In this document: in pieces, positions 1 through 8,009 of the stretch
Position numbering within the stretch: position 1 is the first letter of the stretch
How the letters are laid out: the number at the start of each line of letters is the position of its first letter
DNA from: a virus
Direction: 5' to 3' (one strand)
DNA length: 64,000 nucleotides
IMG/VR virus record: IMGVR_UViG_3300025141_000063
Coordinates: 1 to 64,000 of that record
Notes under the pieces: generated by a model
The model's input: only the letters and a program-made list of their open reading frames with translations
The model's database searches: none
Told to the model about the DNA's origin: nothing
Position numbers and translations under genes: made by a program

Positions 1-1
1 C

Positions 2-349
2 ATCTACGACGGCCTCCTCTGGTACCAGGTCTTCGTGGGCATCACCGATGAAGACCTCCGGTTCCTGCAGGAGCTGTTGCAGGAACAGGAGTGGGCGGGC
101 GAGCCGGCCTGGACGGTGTTCCACTTCCTGTGCTCGAGGATGATCAGCTACTTCCGGGGGCATCGCAACTTCAACTCCAGGCTGGATCTGCAGCGGACGC
201 ATGCTCTACTGATTCAGGCCCGAAGGCAACTGCGAGCGCAAGTGTTGCTGGCCTTCGGCTCGGAGCTGGAGGAGCGGTCCCGGCACTTCGAGGCGCTCTT
301 CGCCGAGAAGCCCACGCTGAGGGAAGACCTGCTCTCGCGGATCAGCTAG
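2..349 (+). CDS. Hypothetical protein, 5'-truncated by window edge
   Basis: Only the C-terminal 115 residues are visible. The frame is open to the left edge, and the residues before the internal GTG at 35 (IYDGLLWYQVFVG) look coding, so the true start probably lies outside the window. The visible part is charged and helical, rich in Leu, Gln, Arg and Glu (for example LRFLQELLQEQEW and ARRQLRAQ). There is no recognisable catalytic motif or membrane segment. Its stop overlaps the end of the convergent terminase gene by four bases. Function is unknown. Confidence 0.55.
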   Translation: MYDGLLWYQVFVGITDEDLRFLQELLQEQEWAGEPAWTVFHFLCSRMISYFRGHRNFNSRLDLQRTHALLIQARRQLRAQVLLAFGSELEERSRHFEALFAEKPTLREDLLSRIS

Positions 350-2100
350 GCAGCTTCCTTGGTCGGGAAGATGACATCGGGGCGCGGGCGCTCCAGCATC
401 GAGGCCAGGAAGCAGTAGACGATGGAGTGGAACGTATCGTCCGTGGCGCCTGGCGACTTCTTGAACTCGTCCATGCGCCGCTTCTCGTTGTACTCGCTGA
501 AGATGTTCATCATGTCCTTGGCGTAGGGGTCCTCCCACTCCTCGTAGCGAGGGAAGCGGAAGACCGTGCGGCGCTTGATGGCGTTGAAGATGTCCGCCAT
601 CACCTCCTGCCGGTTCACGATCCAACGACGTAGGTGGTCCTCGTAGCTCACCTTCTTCAGGGGCGCGAGGTACTGGTACTTGTGCACGCGCTCGGGGCCG
701 AAGGCGCGGGTCAGGTCATCGTTCTGGTGGAAGCCGCCACCGTAGTCAACGCCGATGAGGCGGACCTTCCAGGAGCGGATCAGCTCCTTGATGAGCCGGA
801 GCTGTACGTCGGGCTCCGTCTCCACCCCTATGAAGCGGTGCATGTAGAAGATCGTGAAGCGGTTGTCGAGGTACGCCCCCAGGGTGAGCACGGTGTAGCT
901 CTGCTCGCCGGTGCCCCAGTCGATGCCCGCGTAGACGGGGGTGAGCCTGCTGTCGATCACCTGCTTGAGCTGCCGCAGGAAGGGCCCGTCCTGCATGCTG
1001 ACCTTCGGGTCGCAGTTGTCGGTCAGGTCCATCTTGGTCAGGGGGCGCGTGCCGGAGTCGTACGACTTGCCCAAGACCTCGTTGTAGAACTGCGCCTTGC
1101 CGTAACTGCCGTACTTGTCGAGGATCTCGTTCCAGCGAATCCAGGGCACCATCAGCTGGGGGATGCGGAAGCCCTCGAAGGGCTCGGACATCTTGTCCGC
1201 GACGCTGGGGTTCATCGACGCCCACTGCGACATCGGGTGCATGGGGAAGATGGGCTGGCAGCAACGCTCGCAGGACAGGCCGTGCTTCTGGATGTTTCGC
1301 TCGCCGAGGACGTTCCAGTGCCAGCTGCCGGGGTTCTTCGGGGTGCCGTGCCGCTCGCAGGGGACGACCCACTCGTTCTGCGTGGACTCCTCCGCCCAGT
1401 AGTACTCGATGGTGTTGTCCATCGACTTCGGGGTGCCGGAGAAGCGGTAGATCTTGTACGGGGAGTGGGAGGCGCACTCGAGGATGACCGGGATGTGGTC
1501 GATGTAGATGTCCTGGATCTCGTCCAGGAGGATCAGGTCAGCGGGGATGCCGCGGGTCCGGTCGGCGTTGTGGTAGGCGTAGCGGAGGGTGACGACGCTA
1601 CGGTTAACGAATTGCTTGCGCTCGATGGAGTCCGACAGCGCCAGGTCCGACCAGGCGCGCAGCACGGGGCTCGTCTCCATCGGCTCCCGGAGCCTGTCCC
1701 GGCTGAAGGTCCTGGTCTGGTCTCGGGAGGGGGAGACAAAGAGGGAGTTGAACCCCGGCAGGATGCAGGAGTAGGCCAGGACGATGTTGCCGAGGGAGGT
1801 CGACTTCTCGACCTGCCTGCCGCACATCATCATCACCCGTCGGCTGGGGGTGTTGTAGATCTGCCTCAGGTAGCGCCGCTCGTCGAAGGAGAACTTCTCC
1901 AGCCGCGGGGGCTGGTCCTTCTTGACCACCCGGACCTGGACGGCGAAGCGGACGAAGTCCGTCGGCGACGCGTGGGCGTAGGTGATGTCCCCGAGGATGT
2001 CGTCCAGGGCGAACGCGCTGTCGAGCGGCTCGCTGTAGGAGAGCGACTGACGGGGCGCCAACCAGTTGCTGATGGGCGGGGCGAGGGCCGTTGCACTCAC
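346..2100 (-). CDS. terL: Terminase large subunit
   Basis: This is the DNA-packaging motor ATPase and headful nuclease that docks on the portal. In the 584-aa product I see a Walker-A-like loop CGRQVEKST (about residues 93-101), a Walker B LILLDE (189-194), and an RNase H-like nuclease domain with Asp in AGIDWGTG (D394), GVDYGGG (D452) and a late ATDD motif. The Walker A has Glu where many families have Gly. A zinc-ribbon-like insertion (C248, C277, C280, C281) sits between the two domains. The GTG start overlaps the stop of the upstream helicase gene (GTGA), so the two are translationally coupled. Length and domain order are normal for TerL. Confidence 0.93.
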   Translation of the reverse strand: MSATALAPPISNWLAPRQSLSYSEPLDSAFALDDILGDITYAHASPTDFVRFAVQVRVVKKDQPPRLEKFSFDERRYLRQIYNTPSRRVMMMCGRQVEKSTSLGNIVLAYSCILPGFNSLFVSPSRDQTRTFSRDRLREPMETSPVLRAWSDLALSDSIERKQFVNRSVVTLRYAYHNADRTRGIPADLILLDEIQDIYIDHIPVILECASHSPYKIYRFSGTPKSMDNTIEYYWAEESTQNEWVVPCERHGTPKNPGSWHWNVLGERNIQKHGLSCERCCQPIFPMHPMSQWASMNPSVADKMSEPFEGFRIPQLMVPWIRWNEILDKYGSYGKAQFYNEVLGKSYDSGTRPLTKMDLTDNCDPKVSMQDGPFLRQLKQVIDSRLTPVYAGIDWGTGEQSYTVLTLGAYLDNRFTIFYMHRFIGVETEPDVQLRLIKELIRSWKVRLIGVDYGGGFHQNDDLTRAFGPERVHKYQYLAPLKKVSYEDHLRRWIVNRQEVMADIFNAIKRRTVFRFPRYEEWEDPYAKDMMNIFSEYNEKRRMDEFKKSPGATDDTFHSIVYCFLASMLERPRPDVIFPTKEAA

Positions 2101-3626
2101 GCGTCGCTCGCCTCCTGGATCACCTGCTTGAACTGGTTGGACAGCTCCGACTTCTCGTTGGAGCGTGCCTGGACCCAGCGCTCGAAGGCGCCCGGGTTCT
2201 TCAGGCGGAGGGTGCGCGCGATAGCCCCCTGGGGCCTCGTGGAGTAGTACCGCTGCACCTTCACGTGCCTCTCCTCCTCAGGCAGATGCGTGTGGCTCTT
2301 GTAGCGGATCCCCCGGCCGATGACCTGCTCGATCTTCGAGTTGTTCCAGTGCGGCTCGGCCACCTGCATCAGCTTGGTGCCCTTGAGGTCCAGGCCCTCG
2401 GTGCCGGACGAGCTGACGAGCAGTACCTTCTTCCGGCCGGCGTTGTAGTCCTCGACCATCCGCTTCTTCTCCTTGCGGCTGATGCCGCCGTGGAAGACGT
2501 GGTGGTCGATGCCCTTGGCCTTGAGCTGACGGGAGATCGGCATGAGGCCGGAGTCGATGTAGTTGGAGTAGACGACGCCCCGGAAGTTGGGGTCCTTCTC
2601 GTGGTGCTTGTGGACCTCGTCGACCATCCGCTTGATCTTCGGGGTCTGCGTATCCTCTTCCTTGTCGGTCATCCCCTCGACGTAGGGGCGGTGGGAGAGG
2701 GAGCTCTGCCGCAGGCCGGACTCGAAGGCGTTGAGGTTCTTCGAGTCCGCCTTGCTGGGAGGCAGGCCTGCCCGGATCTTCCGTCGGATATGGAAGGGGA
2801 TCTGCCCCTCGTGGTACTGGTAGACCTTGTGCTGCTCCTTGCCCATCGGGACTTCGATGTGCTCGTCGTGCCGCTCCGGGAAGTGCTCGCCGCCGCCCTC
2901 ATGGAGGTCCACATGGTCCTTCAGGGCCTCTCGGAGCATCTTCCGGTTGTGGATCTTCTTGACGATCCCCGGCTTCACCCCGATCATCCGGTTGATCAGC
3001 CCCGGCCTCACCTGGTGCTCCCGAACGAACTTCGCCTCGAACTCCCTCTGGTTCTCTGGGAGCCGAGCTTCCCCCGCCGCGATGTTGGCAGAGATCGCCA
3101 GGTCACTCGGCTTGTTGTAGATCGGGGTGCCGGTCAGAAGTAGGCGCTTCCGCGCGTCCCGCGCCTTCAAGGCGATGTGCTTGTGCCGGGCCGTCCCCGG
3201 GTTGCGGAGGCGATGGGCCTCGTCGAGTACAACGAGGGCGTCGGTGTTCAGGCCGCCGCGACGGAGCTGAGAGTCGCGGGTGAGCTTCGAGTACGAGGTG
3301 ATCCTCCGAGGCAGTTTCCCGGAGGTGTGCTTCTGGATCTCCTTCTCGTAGTTCTCCGCCAGAGGAGCCGGGACTACGACCTCCATCGGCAACTTGCCCC
3401 TGGCCCCGGCAGCGATCGAGGTGAAGGTCTTGCCGCTGCCCAGGCCGTGCATCACCAGCACGCCGTGGCTCTTCTTGAGCTTGTCCAGGACGCGCTGCTG
3501 ATGAGGCTGCATCTCGGACTTCAAGGTAGCGTTGGGCGTACCCACGGCGGGAGCCGGAAGGGGAGCGGCCAGCTTCTCAAAGTGCTCCGCGAAAGAGAGC
3601 CAGGACATGGATCCGAGCGACGACAT
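2097..3626 (-). CDS. SF2 helicase/ATPase, SNF2- or poxvirus NPH-I/VETF-like
   Basis: A 509-aa SF2 ATPase. Motif I is GLGSGKT (about 61-67), motif II is DEAH (135-138), motif III is LTGTP (164-168), and motif VI is QVIGRGIRYKSH near the C-terminus. The RY-SH extension of motif VI, followed by a Leu-Pro-Glu-Glu-Glu-Arg stretch, resembles the transcription-associated helicases of poxviruses and other large DNA viruses. I chose the ATG at 3626 because GGGAGG lies four bases upstream; an in-frame ATG at 3608 is possible. The N-terminus carries FEKLA near residues 16-20, matching the K-x-A motif of neighbouring virion proteins. It is coupled to terL within the late cluster. A packaging or virion transcription role is inferred from this context. 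Confidence 0.82.
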   Translation of the reverse strand: MSSLGSMSWLSFAEHFEKLAAPLPAPAVGTPNATLKSEMQPHQQRVLDKLKKSHGVLVMHGLGSGKTFTSIAAGARGKLPMEVVVPAPLAENYEKEIQKHTSGKLPRRITSYSKLTRDSQLRRGGLNTDALVVLDEAHRLRNPGTARHKHIALKARDARKRLLLTGTPIYNKPSDLAISANIAAGEARLPENQREFEAKFVREHQVRPGLINRMIGVKPGIVKKIHNRKMLREALKDHVDLHEGGGEHFPERHDEHIEVPMGKEQHKVYQYHEGQIPFHIRRKIRAGLPPSKADSKNLNAFESGLRQSSLSHRPYVEGMTDKEEDTQTPKIKRMVDEVHKHHEKDPNFRGVVYSNYIDSGLMPISRQLKAKGIDHHVFHGGISRKEKKRMVEDYNAGRKKVLLVSSSGTEGLDLKGTKLMQVAEPHWNNSKIEQVIGRGIRYKSHTHLPEEERHVKVQRYYSTRPQGAIARTLRLKNPGAFERWVQARSNEKSELSNQFKQVIQEASDA

Positions 3627-3675
3627 GGGGCCTCCCAAGAAGGATCTACACTCCCCCTCCCCACGGCTCAAGTGG

Positions 3676-4020
3676 ATGGCCAGCATGCTGCACGAGCTGC
3701 TGCTCCTCTCCTCCGTGTGGGCGGGGGCGCGACTCGAGGATACCCCCGACCCGCTGAAGAAGCGGTTCGTACTCTCTACCCACCGTCGTCTGGGCTACGA
3801 AGAGTGGAAAGCGCTCAAGCGAATCTACACGATCTGGGCGAAGCAGAACGACTGCGTATTCAAGGACATTCGGCGGTACAAGAAAGGTGTAACCGCAGAT
3901 CTCTACATCAAATACGAGATGCACCCCGGCGGTTGTGACTTCAACCCTCACGAAGAGCTGCCTGCGCGTGAGCGCCACTGGCGCAAGATCAATCGCATTA
4001 GCCAAGAGGAGCGCTCATGA
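3676..4020 (+). CDS. Hypothetical protein upstream of the DNA methyltransferase
   Basis: A 114-aa basic protein, first gene of the plus-strand island 3676-6630. The C-terminal half is rich in Arg, Lys, Trp and Tyr (GYEEWKALKRIYTIW, ARERHWRKINR), which suggests nucleic-acid binding, but no known fold is recognised. The start is uncertain. The frame is open from 3532, with ATG codons at 3607, 3625 and 3676. I prefer 3676 because the earlier ones would run head-on into the start of the divergent helicase gene; none has a strong Shine-Dalgarno. Its stop overlaps the methyltransferase start (ATGA), so the two are coupled. Confidence 0.6.
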   Translation: MASMLHELLLLSSVWAGARLEDTPDPLKKRFVLSTHRRLGYEEWKALKRIYTIWAKQNDCVFKDIRRYKKGVTADLYIKYEMHPGGCDFNPHEELPARERHWRKINRISQEERS

Positions 4021-5522
4021 GCTACCCCCTGGGACGCCACATCACGTCCATCGACCTGTTTGCTGGGGCAGGAGGGGCTTCCCAGGGAATCCTGGAAGCC
4101 ACCGGCTCCAGCCCCATCCTCGCCATCAACCACTGCCCCCACGCCATTGAGATTCACTCCATCAACCACCCCTTCGCGCTGCACCTACGCCAAGGGGTGG
4201 AGCAGACCGACTGCCTCGCTGCCGTCCGAGGCAAGCACATCGACCTCGCATGGTTCTCGCCGGACTGTACTCACTTCAGCAAGGCCAAGGGAGGCAAGCC
4301 GCTCAACCTCAAGATCCGCTCCCTCGCGTGGGAGGTACCCTTCTGGGCCGAGTCCGTGCGCCCCGACGTGATCTGCCTGGAGAATGTCCCCGAGTTCGTC
4401 ACCTGGGGCCCGCTGCATCCGTTAGAAGACTGCACCTGCGGGAGCGACTCGGCCGAGCCGAAGGACCACCCCAAGTGCCTGTACAGCAGGCCCATAAAAA
4501 GCCAAAAGGGCGAGACGTTCAAGAAGTGGGTCAGGGCCATGCGCTCTCTGGGCTACGACCTGCAGTGGAAGAAGCTGATCGCCTGTGACTACGGCGCCCC
4601 CACTTCGAGGAAGCGCCTCTTCGTCATCGCCCGTCGCGACGGCAAGCCCATCCGCTGGCCCCGCAAGACCCACGGCCCTGGCCGGGAGTTCCCCTGGCGC
4701 ACCGCCGCCGAGGTCATCGACTGGGACATCCCGACCCTGTCCATCTTCGCCACCAAAGAGGAGTGCAAGCAGTTCCGTCGGGATGGGCACAGCGACGGCA
4801 CCCCCATCCGCCCACTGGCCGAGGCGACCCAGGCCCGCATCGCTGAGGGCATGCGTCGCTTCGTCTTCGGCGAAGAGACCCCGTACCTCGCGTACGTGGG
4901 CTCCCGGCTGACCGCGCCCACCATGATCCAGACTGGCTTCGGCGAGAGGAAGGGGGGCAAACCCCAACGACCGCGCTACCTCGACCTGCACAAGCCCCTG
5001 GGCACTATCGTCTCTGGAGGGAGCAAGCACGGGCTGATCACGGCCTTCCTGTCCAAGCACTACGGCGGCCCCAACGGCAACTCGGGCGGCCCCGGCCTCT
5101 CGATGCGGCAGCCCCTGGGGGCCGTCACCAGCAGGGACTCCACCGGGCTCACCACGGTCTCCGTCGGCGGGGACCCCCGCCGGGCCAAGCTCGTCGCGGC
5201 CTTCATCACGAAGTACTACGGCCAGGGCGGCCGGTGGTCTGGGCTGGGCGAGCCCATGCACACCATCGTGACCAAGGCTCGAATGGGGCTTGTCACCATC
5301 ACCCTCGAAGGGGAGGAGTACGCCATCACCGACATCGGGATGCGGATGCTACAGCCGCGCGAGCTCGCTCGGGCACAGGGCTTCCAAGATGACTACGTCA
5401 TCACAGGCACCAAGTCCCAGCAGATCGCCCGTATCGGCAACTCCGTGCCTCCGCCGATGGTGGAGGCCATCGTCAAGGCGCAGTTCACCACCAACTACAG
5501 CCAGATCCGGAGGGTCGGATGA
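4017..5522 (+). CDS. DNA (cytosine-5) methyltransferase
   Basis: Transfers a methyl group from S-adenosylmethionine to C5 of cytosine in a target site, probably to protect phage DNA from host restriction or to mark it. The 501-aa protein has the C5-MTase motifs in order: motif I DLFAGAGG (13-20), motif IV SPDC with catalytic Cys84 (the variant Pro-Asp-Cys instead of Pro-Pro-Cys), motif VI LENV (about 118-121), motif VIII SRKRLF, and motif X QIARIGNSVPP near the C-terminus. A long region between VIII and X should hold the target-recognition domain. No restriction endonuclease is adjacent, so it looks like an orphan methyltransferase. It overlaps both neighbours by four bases. Confidence 0.93.
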   Translation: MSYPLGRHITSIDLFAGAGGASQGILEATGSSPILAINHCPHAIEIHSINHPFALHLRQGVEQTDCLAAVRGKHIDLAWFSPDCTHFSKAKGGKPLNLKIRSLAWEVPFWAESVRPDVICLENVPEFVTWGPLHPLEDCTCGSDSAEPKDHPKCLYSRPIKSQKGETFKKWVRAMRSLGYDLQWKKLIACDYGAPTSRKRLFVIARRDGKPIRWPRKTHGPGREFPWRTAAEVIDWDIPTLSIFATKEECKQFRRDGHSDGTPIRPLAEATQARIAEGMRRFVFGEETPYLAYVGSRLTAPTMIQTGFGERKGGKPQRPRYLDLHKPLGTIVSGGSKHGLITAFLSKHYGGPNGNSGGPGLSMRQPLGAVTSRDSTGLTTVSVGGDPRRAKLVAAFITKYYGQGGRWSGLGEPMHTIVTKARMGLVTITLEGEEYAITDIGMRMLQPRELARAQGFQDDYVITGTKSQQIARIGNSVPPPMVEAIVKAQFTTNYSQIRRVG

Positions 5523-5815
5523 GCGACAAGCCCAACCAGAACGGCGACCTCTTCGTCAACGGGACAAAGGTCGGCGTAGTGACCAGCTCCTCCGAGCACA
5601 CCGACCGTGTCTTCGATCCCATCCGCATGCTGCGCGCTGGGAGGAAGGCGGGCAAGACCGAGGAAATGCGGAAGTACGAGAGATACAAGCGCGTGCCGGA
5701 CCACTGCTTCTTGTCCCAGGAGAGCTGGGACCAGTTGCTGGCAGACATGGAGGCCCTGATGCCGGACGACCCGATCATCATCGAGTCTACCCCCCGGGAG
5801 AAGATCGATGAGTGA
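5519..5815 (+). CDS. Hypothetical protein
   Basis: A 98-aa soluble protein coupled to the methyltransferase by an ATGA overlap. The N-terminus is polar, a central stretch is basic (RMLRAGRKAGKTEEMRKYERYKR), and the C-terminus is acidic (PDDPIIIESTPREKIDE). No Cys cluster, membrane segment or known motif is seen. Codon usage is like the neighbours. Function is unknown. Confidence 0.7.
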   Translation: MSDKPNQNGDLFVNGTKVGVVTSSSEHTDRVFDPIRMLRAGRKAGKTEEMRKYERYKRVPDHCFLSQESWDQLLADMEALMPDDPIIIESTPREKIDE

Positions 5816-6008
5816 GTTCAACTTCCTGGCGGAGCCGATGGATGCCGAGGAGGTGTTCGTGCACCTCTGCCCGTCTTGCATGGGGAGGGTGGCCGAGCTC
5901 TCCATGAAGAAGCACCGGGAGCGGGTCGCCGCAGAGGCCCGGAAGCGTCCGTACCTCGATCCCAAGACCATGAAGGTCACCCACCCGGAGGTGGACGGTG
6001 GCTCGTAG
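5808..6008 (+). CDS. Small CxxC protein
   Basis: A 66-aa protein overlapping the previous gene by eight bases and the RNase HII gene by eleven. The N-terminal half is acidic with a single CPSC pair, which could bind metal as half a zinc knuckle. The C-terminal half is helical and basic (MKKHRERVAAEARKR). No family is recognised; the tight overlaps support that it is real. Confidence 0.65.
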   Translation: MSEFNFLAEPMDAEEVFVHLCPSCMGRVAELSMKKHRERVAAEARKRPYLDPKTMKVTHPEVDGGS

Positions 6009-6630
6009 GCGCGGCTTCAAGAAGACGACGCCAGCGTTCACTCCGCTCTCTTCGTTCGACCCCGGCGCTATCGTGGTCGGGGTCGACGAGGTGGGCGTGG
6101 GCCCGCTGGCAGGGCCGATGTTCGCCTGCGCCATCGCCTTCCGTGCAGGGCACGAGCCCATCCCGGGGGTGACGGACAGCAAGAAGGTGGCGGAGAAGAA
6201 GCGGGAGCGCCTGAAGGAGCAGATCCTCGACCAGTGTGTTGGGGCGGGCGTCGGCTTCGTCGACCCCGGCGAGCTGGACGACATCGGGATGTCGATGGCG
6301 CGCAAGCAGGTGCTCATCCGCGCGGTCGAAGACCTGGACATCGAGTACCACCACCTCTACATCGACGGCGACCTCTACCTGAGGGAGCTGCCGGACGCCG
6401 AGCGGGTGGTGAAGGGAGACGAGAAGATCTGGATCGTGGGAGCTGCGTCCATCGTGGCGAAGCAGGAGCAGTGCGCCGTCATGGCGAAGTACCACGAGTG
6501 GTGGCCGGAGTACGGCTTCTGCCGCCACCACGGCTACGGCACGCGCGAGCACATGAACGCGTTGAAGAAGCACGGTGCCCGCCCGGGGCACCGGATGTCG
6601 ATGAAGCCCTTGAGGGACCTGGAGGAGTGA
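5998..6630 (+). CDS. rnhB: Ribonuclease HII
   Basis: Cleaves RNA in RNA-DNA hybrids and at single ribonucleotides, plausibly removing primers made during phage replication. The 210-aa protein has the RNase HII signature GVDEVGVGPLAGP with D30 and E31 (the usual Arg is Val), the DSKK motif (about 60-63), an Asp in YIDGD (about 123), GAASIVAK, and the C-terminal HHGYGT. It begins with GTG at 5998 inside the end of the previous gene. It is the last gene of the island and is followed by a strong hairpin terminator. Length is typical for the family. Confidence 0.92.
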   Translation: MARRRGFKKTTPAFTPLSSFDPGAIVVGVDEVGVGPLAGPMFACAIAFRAGHEPIPGVTDSKKVAEKKRERLKEQILDQCVGAGVGFVDPGELDDIGMSMARKQVLIRAVEDLDIEYHHLYIDGDLYLRELPDAERVVKGDEKIWIVGAASIVAKQEQCAVMAKYHEWWPEYGFCRHHGYGTREHMNALKKHGARPGHRMSMKPLRDLEE

Positions 6631-6653
6631 GGAGGCGCCCCCCGCGCCTCCTC
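6629..6653. terminator. Bidirectional hairpin terminator
   Basis: A perfect 10-bp inverted repeat, GAGGAGGCGC and GCGCCTCCTC, with a five-C loop. It lies exactly between the convergent ends of the RNase HII gene and the minus-strand gene ending at 6655. A TT follows on the plus strand but there is no long U run, so intrinsic termination may be partial. Its position argues for a shared terminator. Confidence 0.75.
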
Positions 6654-6654
6654 C

Positions 6655-7119
6655 TTAGCTCTCCTTGAAGATCTCGCTGATCGCGCCGACGAGGTCCTTC
6701 GTCAGCATCTCGTGGGCCTCCTCGACGGGGGCGTAGCCCTTGCAGCGCAGCGCCCAGCTGGTGACCATCCGCTGGCGACCACGGGGGGTGATCTGCCGGA
6801 TGAACTCGATGGGGCCGGGGACGAGCTCGCTCTTGTGGGGGTTCCAGACGGCGCCCACGTCCGGGGTGTAGTCGGCCTCGAAGCGCTCCGTCGCCTTGGC
6901 CACCCGCTCGACGGCCGCCGCGAGCTGGTCGGCGAAGTCCGGGGGGAAGTCCGAGTGCCAGAGGTGGAAGAGCACATCCGGGCCACGGCGCCCGGCCTCG
7001 ACGACCAGGCCGTTGTCGATCTCCGTCGCAGGGGACCACGCCGGGGGAGTCCCCATGAAGACGCCCTCGTTCCAGATCTCATTCCACGTCTCTTCGGTCG
7101 CCGGCTGCTGCTCCATCAC
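6655..7119 (-). CDS. Hypothetical protein in the virion gene cluster
   Basis: A 154-aa acidic protein, last gene of the minus-strand run that starts at the RNA polymerase. It contains Trp-rich stretches (EETWNEIWNEG, LFHLWHSDFPP) and a mixed helical C-terminus. It has no Cys pairs and no membrane segment. It overlaps the upstream gene by four bases. No family is recognised; a virion or assembly role is suggested only by position. Confidence 0.65.
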   Translation of the reverse strand: MMEQQPATEETWNEIWNEGVFMGTPPAWSPATEIDNGLVVEAGRRGPDVLFHLWHSDFPPDFADQLAAAVERVAKATERFEADYTPDVGAVWNPHKSELVPGPIEFIRQITPRGRQRMVTSWALRCKGYAPVEEAHEMLTKDLVGAISEIFKES

Positions 7120-8009
7120 TTCCCCTCTTCCTGGGTCACGCCCGATCCAGTGTAGCTACCTCCGGTGGCGAGGTCACCGATCGCGGGCACTTTCGCCCCC
7201 TCGGTCTTCATGATGAACTTCTCGAACTCCTTCATGTGCTTGCCAAGGCTGTCGCCGGCGGAGCGCCGAGCGTCAGCGATGTTCCGCACCTCTCGGGACA
7301 GCTCGGTCTGCATCCGCACGGTCGCTTGGTTGGTGCCCCGCCCGTCGAGCTCCTGGAAGCGGAGGTAGAGGGACTGCTGCATCCGTCCCATCATCTGCTC
7401 GCTCTCCAGCTCGAGCTTCATCCCCAGCCGGTGCAGGGCCACGTCGGGGCCGCCCCGAAGCACAGCAAGCCGCCGATCCCCGCCCTCCCCCAGGTCCCGC
7501 AGGCAGAGAGCCCACTCTCCCAGGGACATCACCGATGGGTTGAAGTAGTAGTGCTGGTAGGCGGAGACGATCCCCTCGGACACAGCCGTGCCGTACTTGT
7601 CCTCGACGAGCCGGGCGATCTGAACCGCGGGCACGTGGCCCAGCAGCCCGGTCTCGACATCCTCTCGGGCGTGCCCTGCCCCCAGGAGGGAGGTGGCCTT
7701 CTTGGCCTCGTCCGAGTCCTGGAACATGGCGTCGACCTGAGTCTCCCGCCAGTACCGCCGGTGCCCCAAGCAGTCCCTCTTCCGGGGCAGGTAGGGGCTG
7801 GGGCGGAGCCGGTGGCCCAGCATGTCCTCCCGCTCCTCCTCGAAGCTGTCCTCGTCCAGCGTGAAGAGCCCGAGGCTCCCCAGCGTGCGATTCAGCTCCT
7901 CGGAGTCCGACATCCCCATCAGGAGCAGGTACCTGATGAAGAAGCGGGACGGGTGGTTCTCGATGAGGAGGCCTCCCTCGATCACCTGCACATGCGCGTG
8001 CGCCCTCAC
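7116..8009 (-). CDS. Hypothetical protein in the virion gene cluster
   Basis: A 297-aa soluble protein. The middle is helical, with clustered Arg and Glu (RMQQSLYLRFQELDGRG, RNIADARRSAGDSLGKHMKE), and the C-terminal 30 residues are Gly/Thr-rich and probably disordered. A KTEGAKVPA stretch near the end resembles the recurring K-x-A motif of this cluster, but weakly. It overlaps both neighbours by four bases. It does not resemble a known small terminase, chaperone or tail protein well enough to name. Confidence 0.65.
   Translation of the reverse strand: MRAHAHVQVIEGGLLIENHPSRFFIRYLLLMGMSDSEELNRTLGSLGLFTLDEDSFEEEREDMLGHRLRPSPYLPRKRDCLGHRRYWRETQVDAMFQDSDEAKKATSLLGAGHAREDVETGLLGHVPAVQIARLVEDKYGTAVSEGIVSAYQHYYFNPSVMSLGEWALCLRDLGEGGDRRLAVLRGGPDVALHRLGMKLELESEQMMGRMQQSLYLRFQELDGRGTNQATVRMQTELSREVRNIADARRSAGDSLGKHMKEFEKFIMKTEGAKVPAIGDLATGGSYTGSGVTQEEGK

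Noticed and set aside
634-3143. Plus-strand open frames of more than 300 codons over the terminase and helicase
   Set aside because: They mirror conserved minus-strand genes and have no start signal or recognisable protein features.
5998-6660. RNase HII island as a host-derived insertion with its own recombinase
   Set aside because: No integrase, transposase or flanking repeats are present. Codon use and overlaps match the phage genes.
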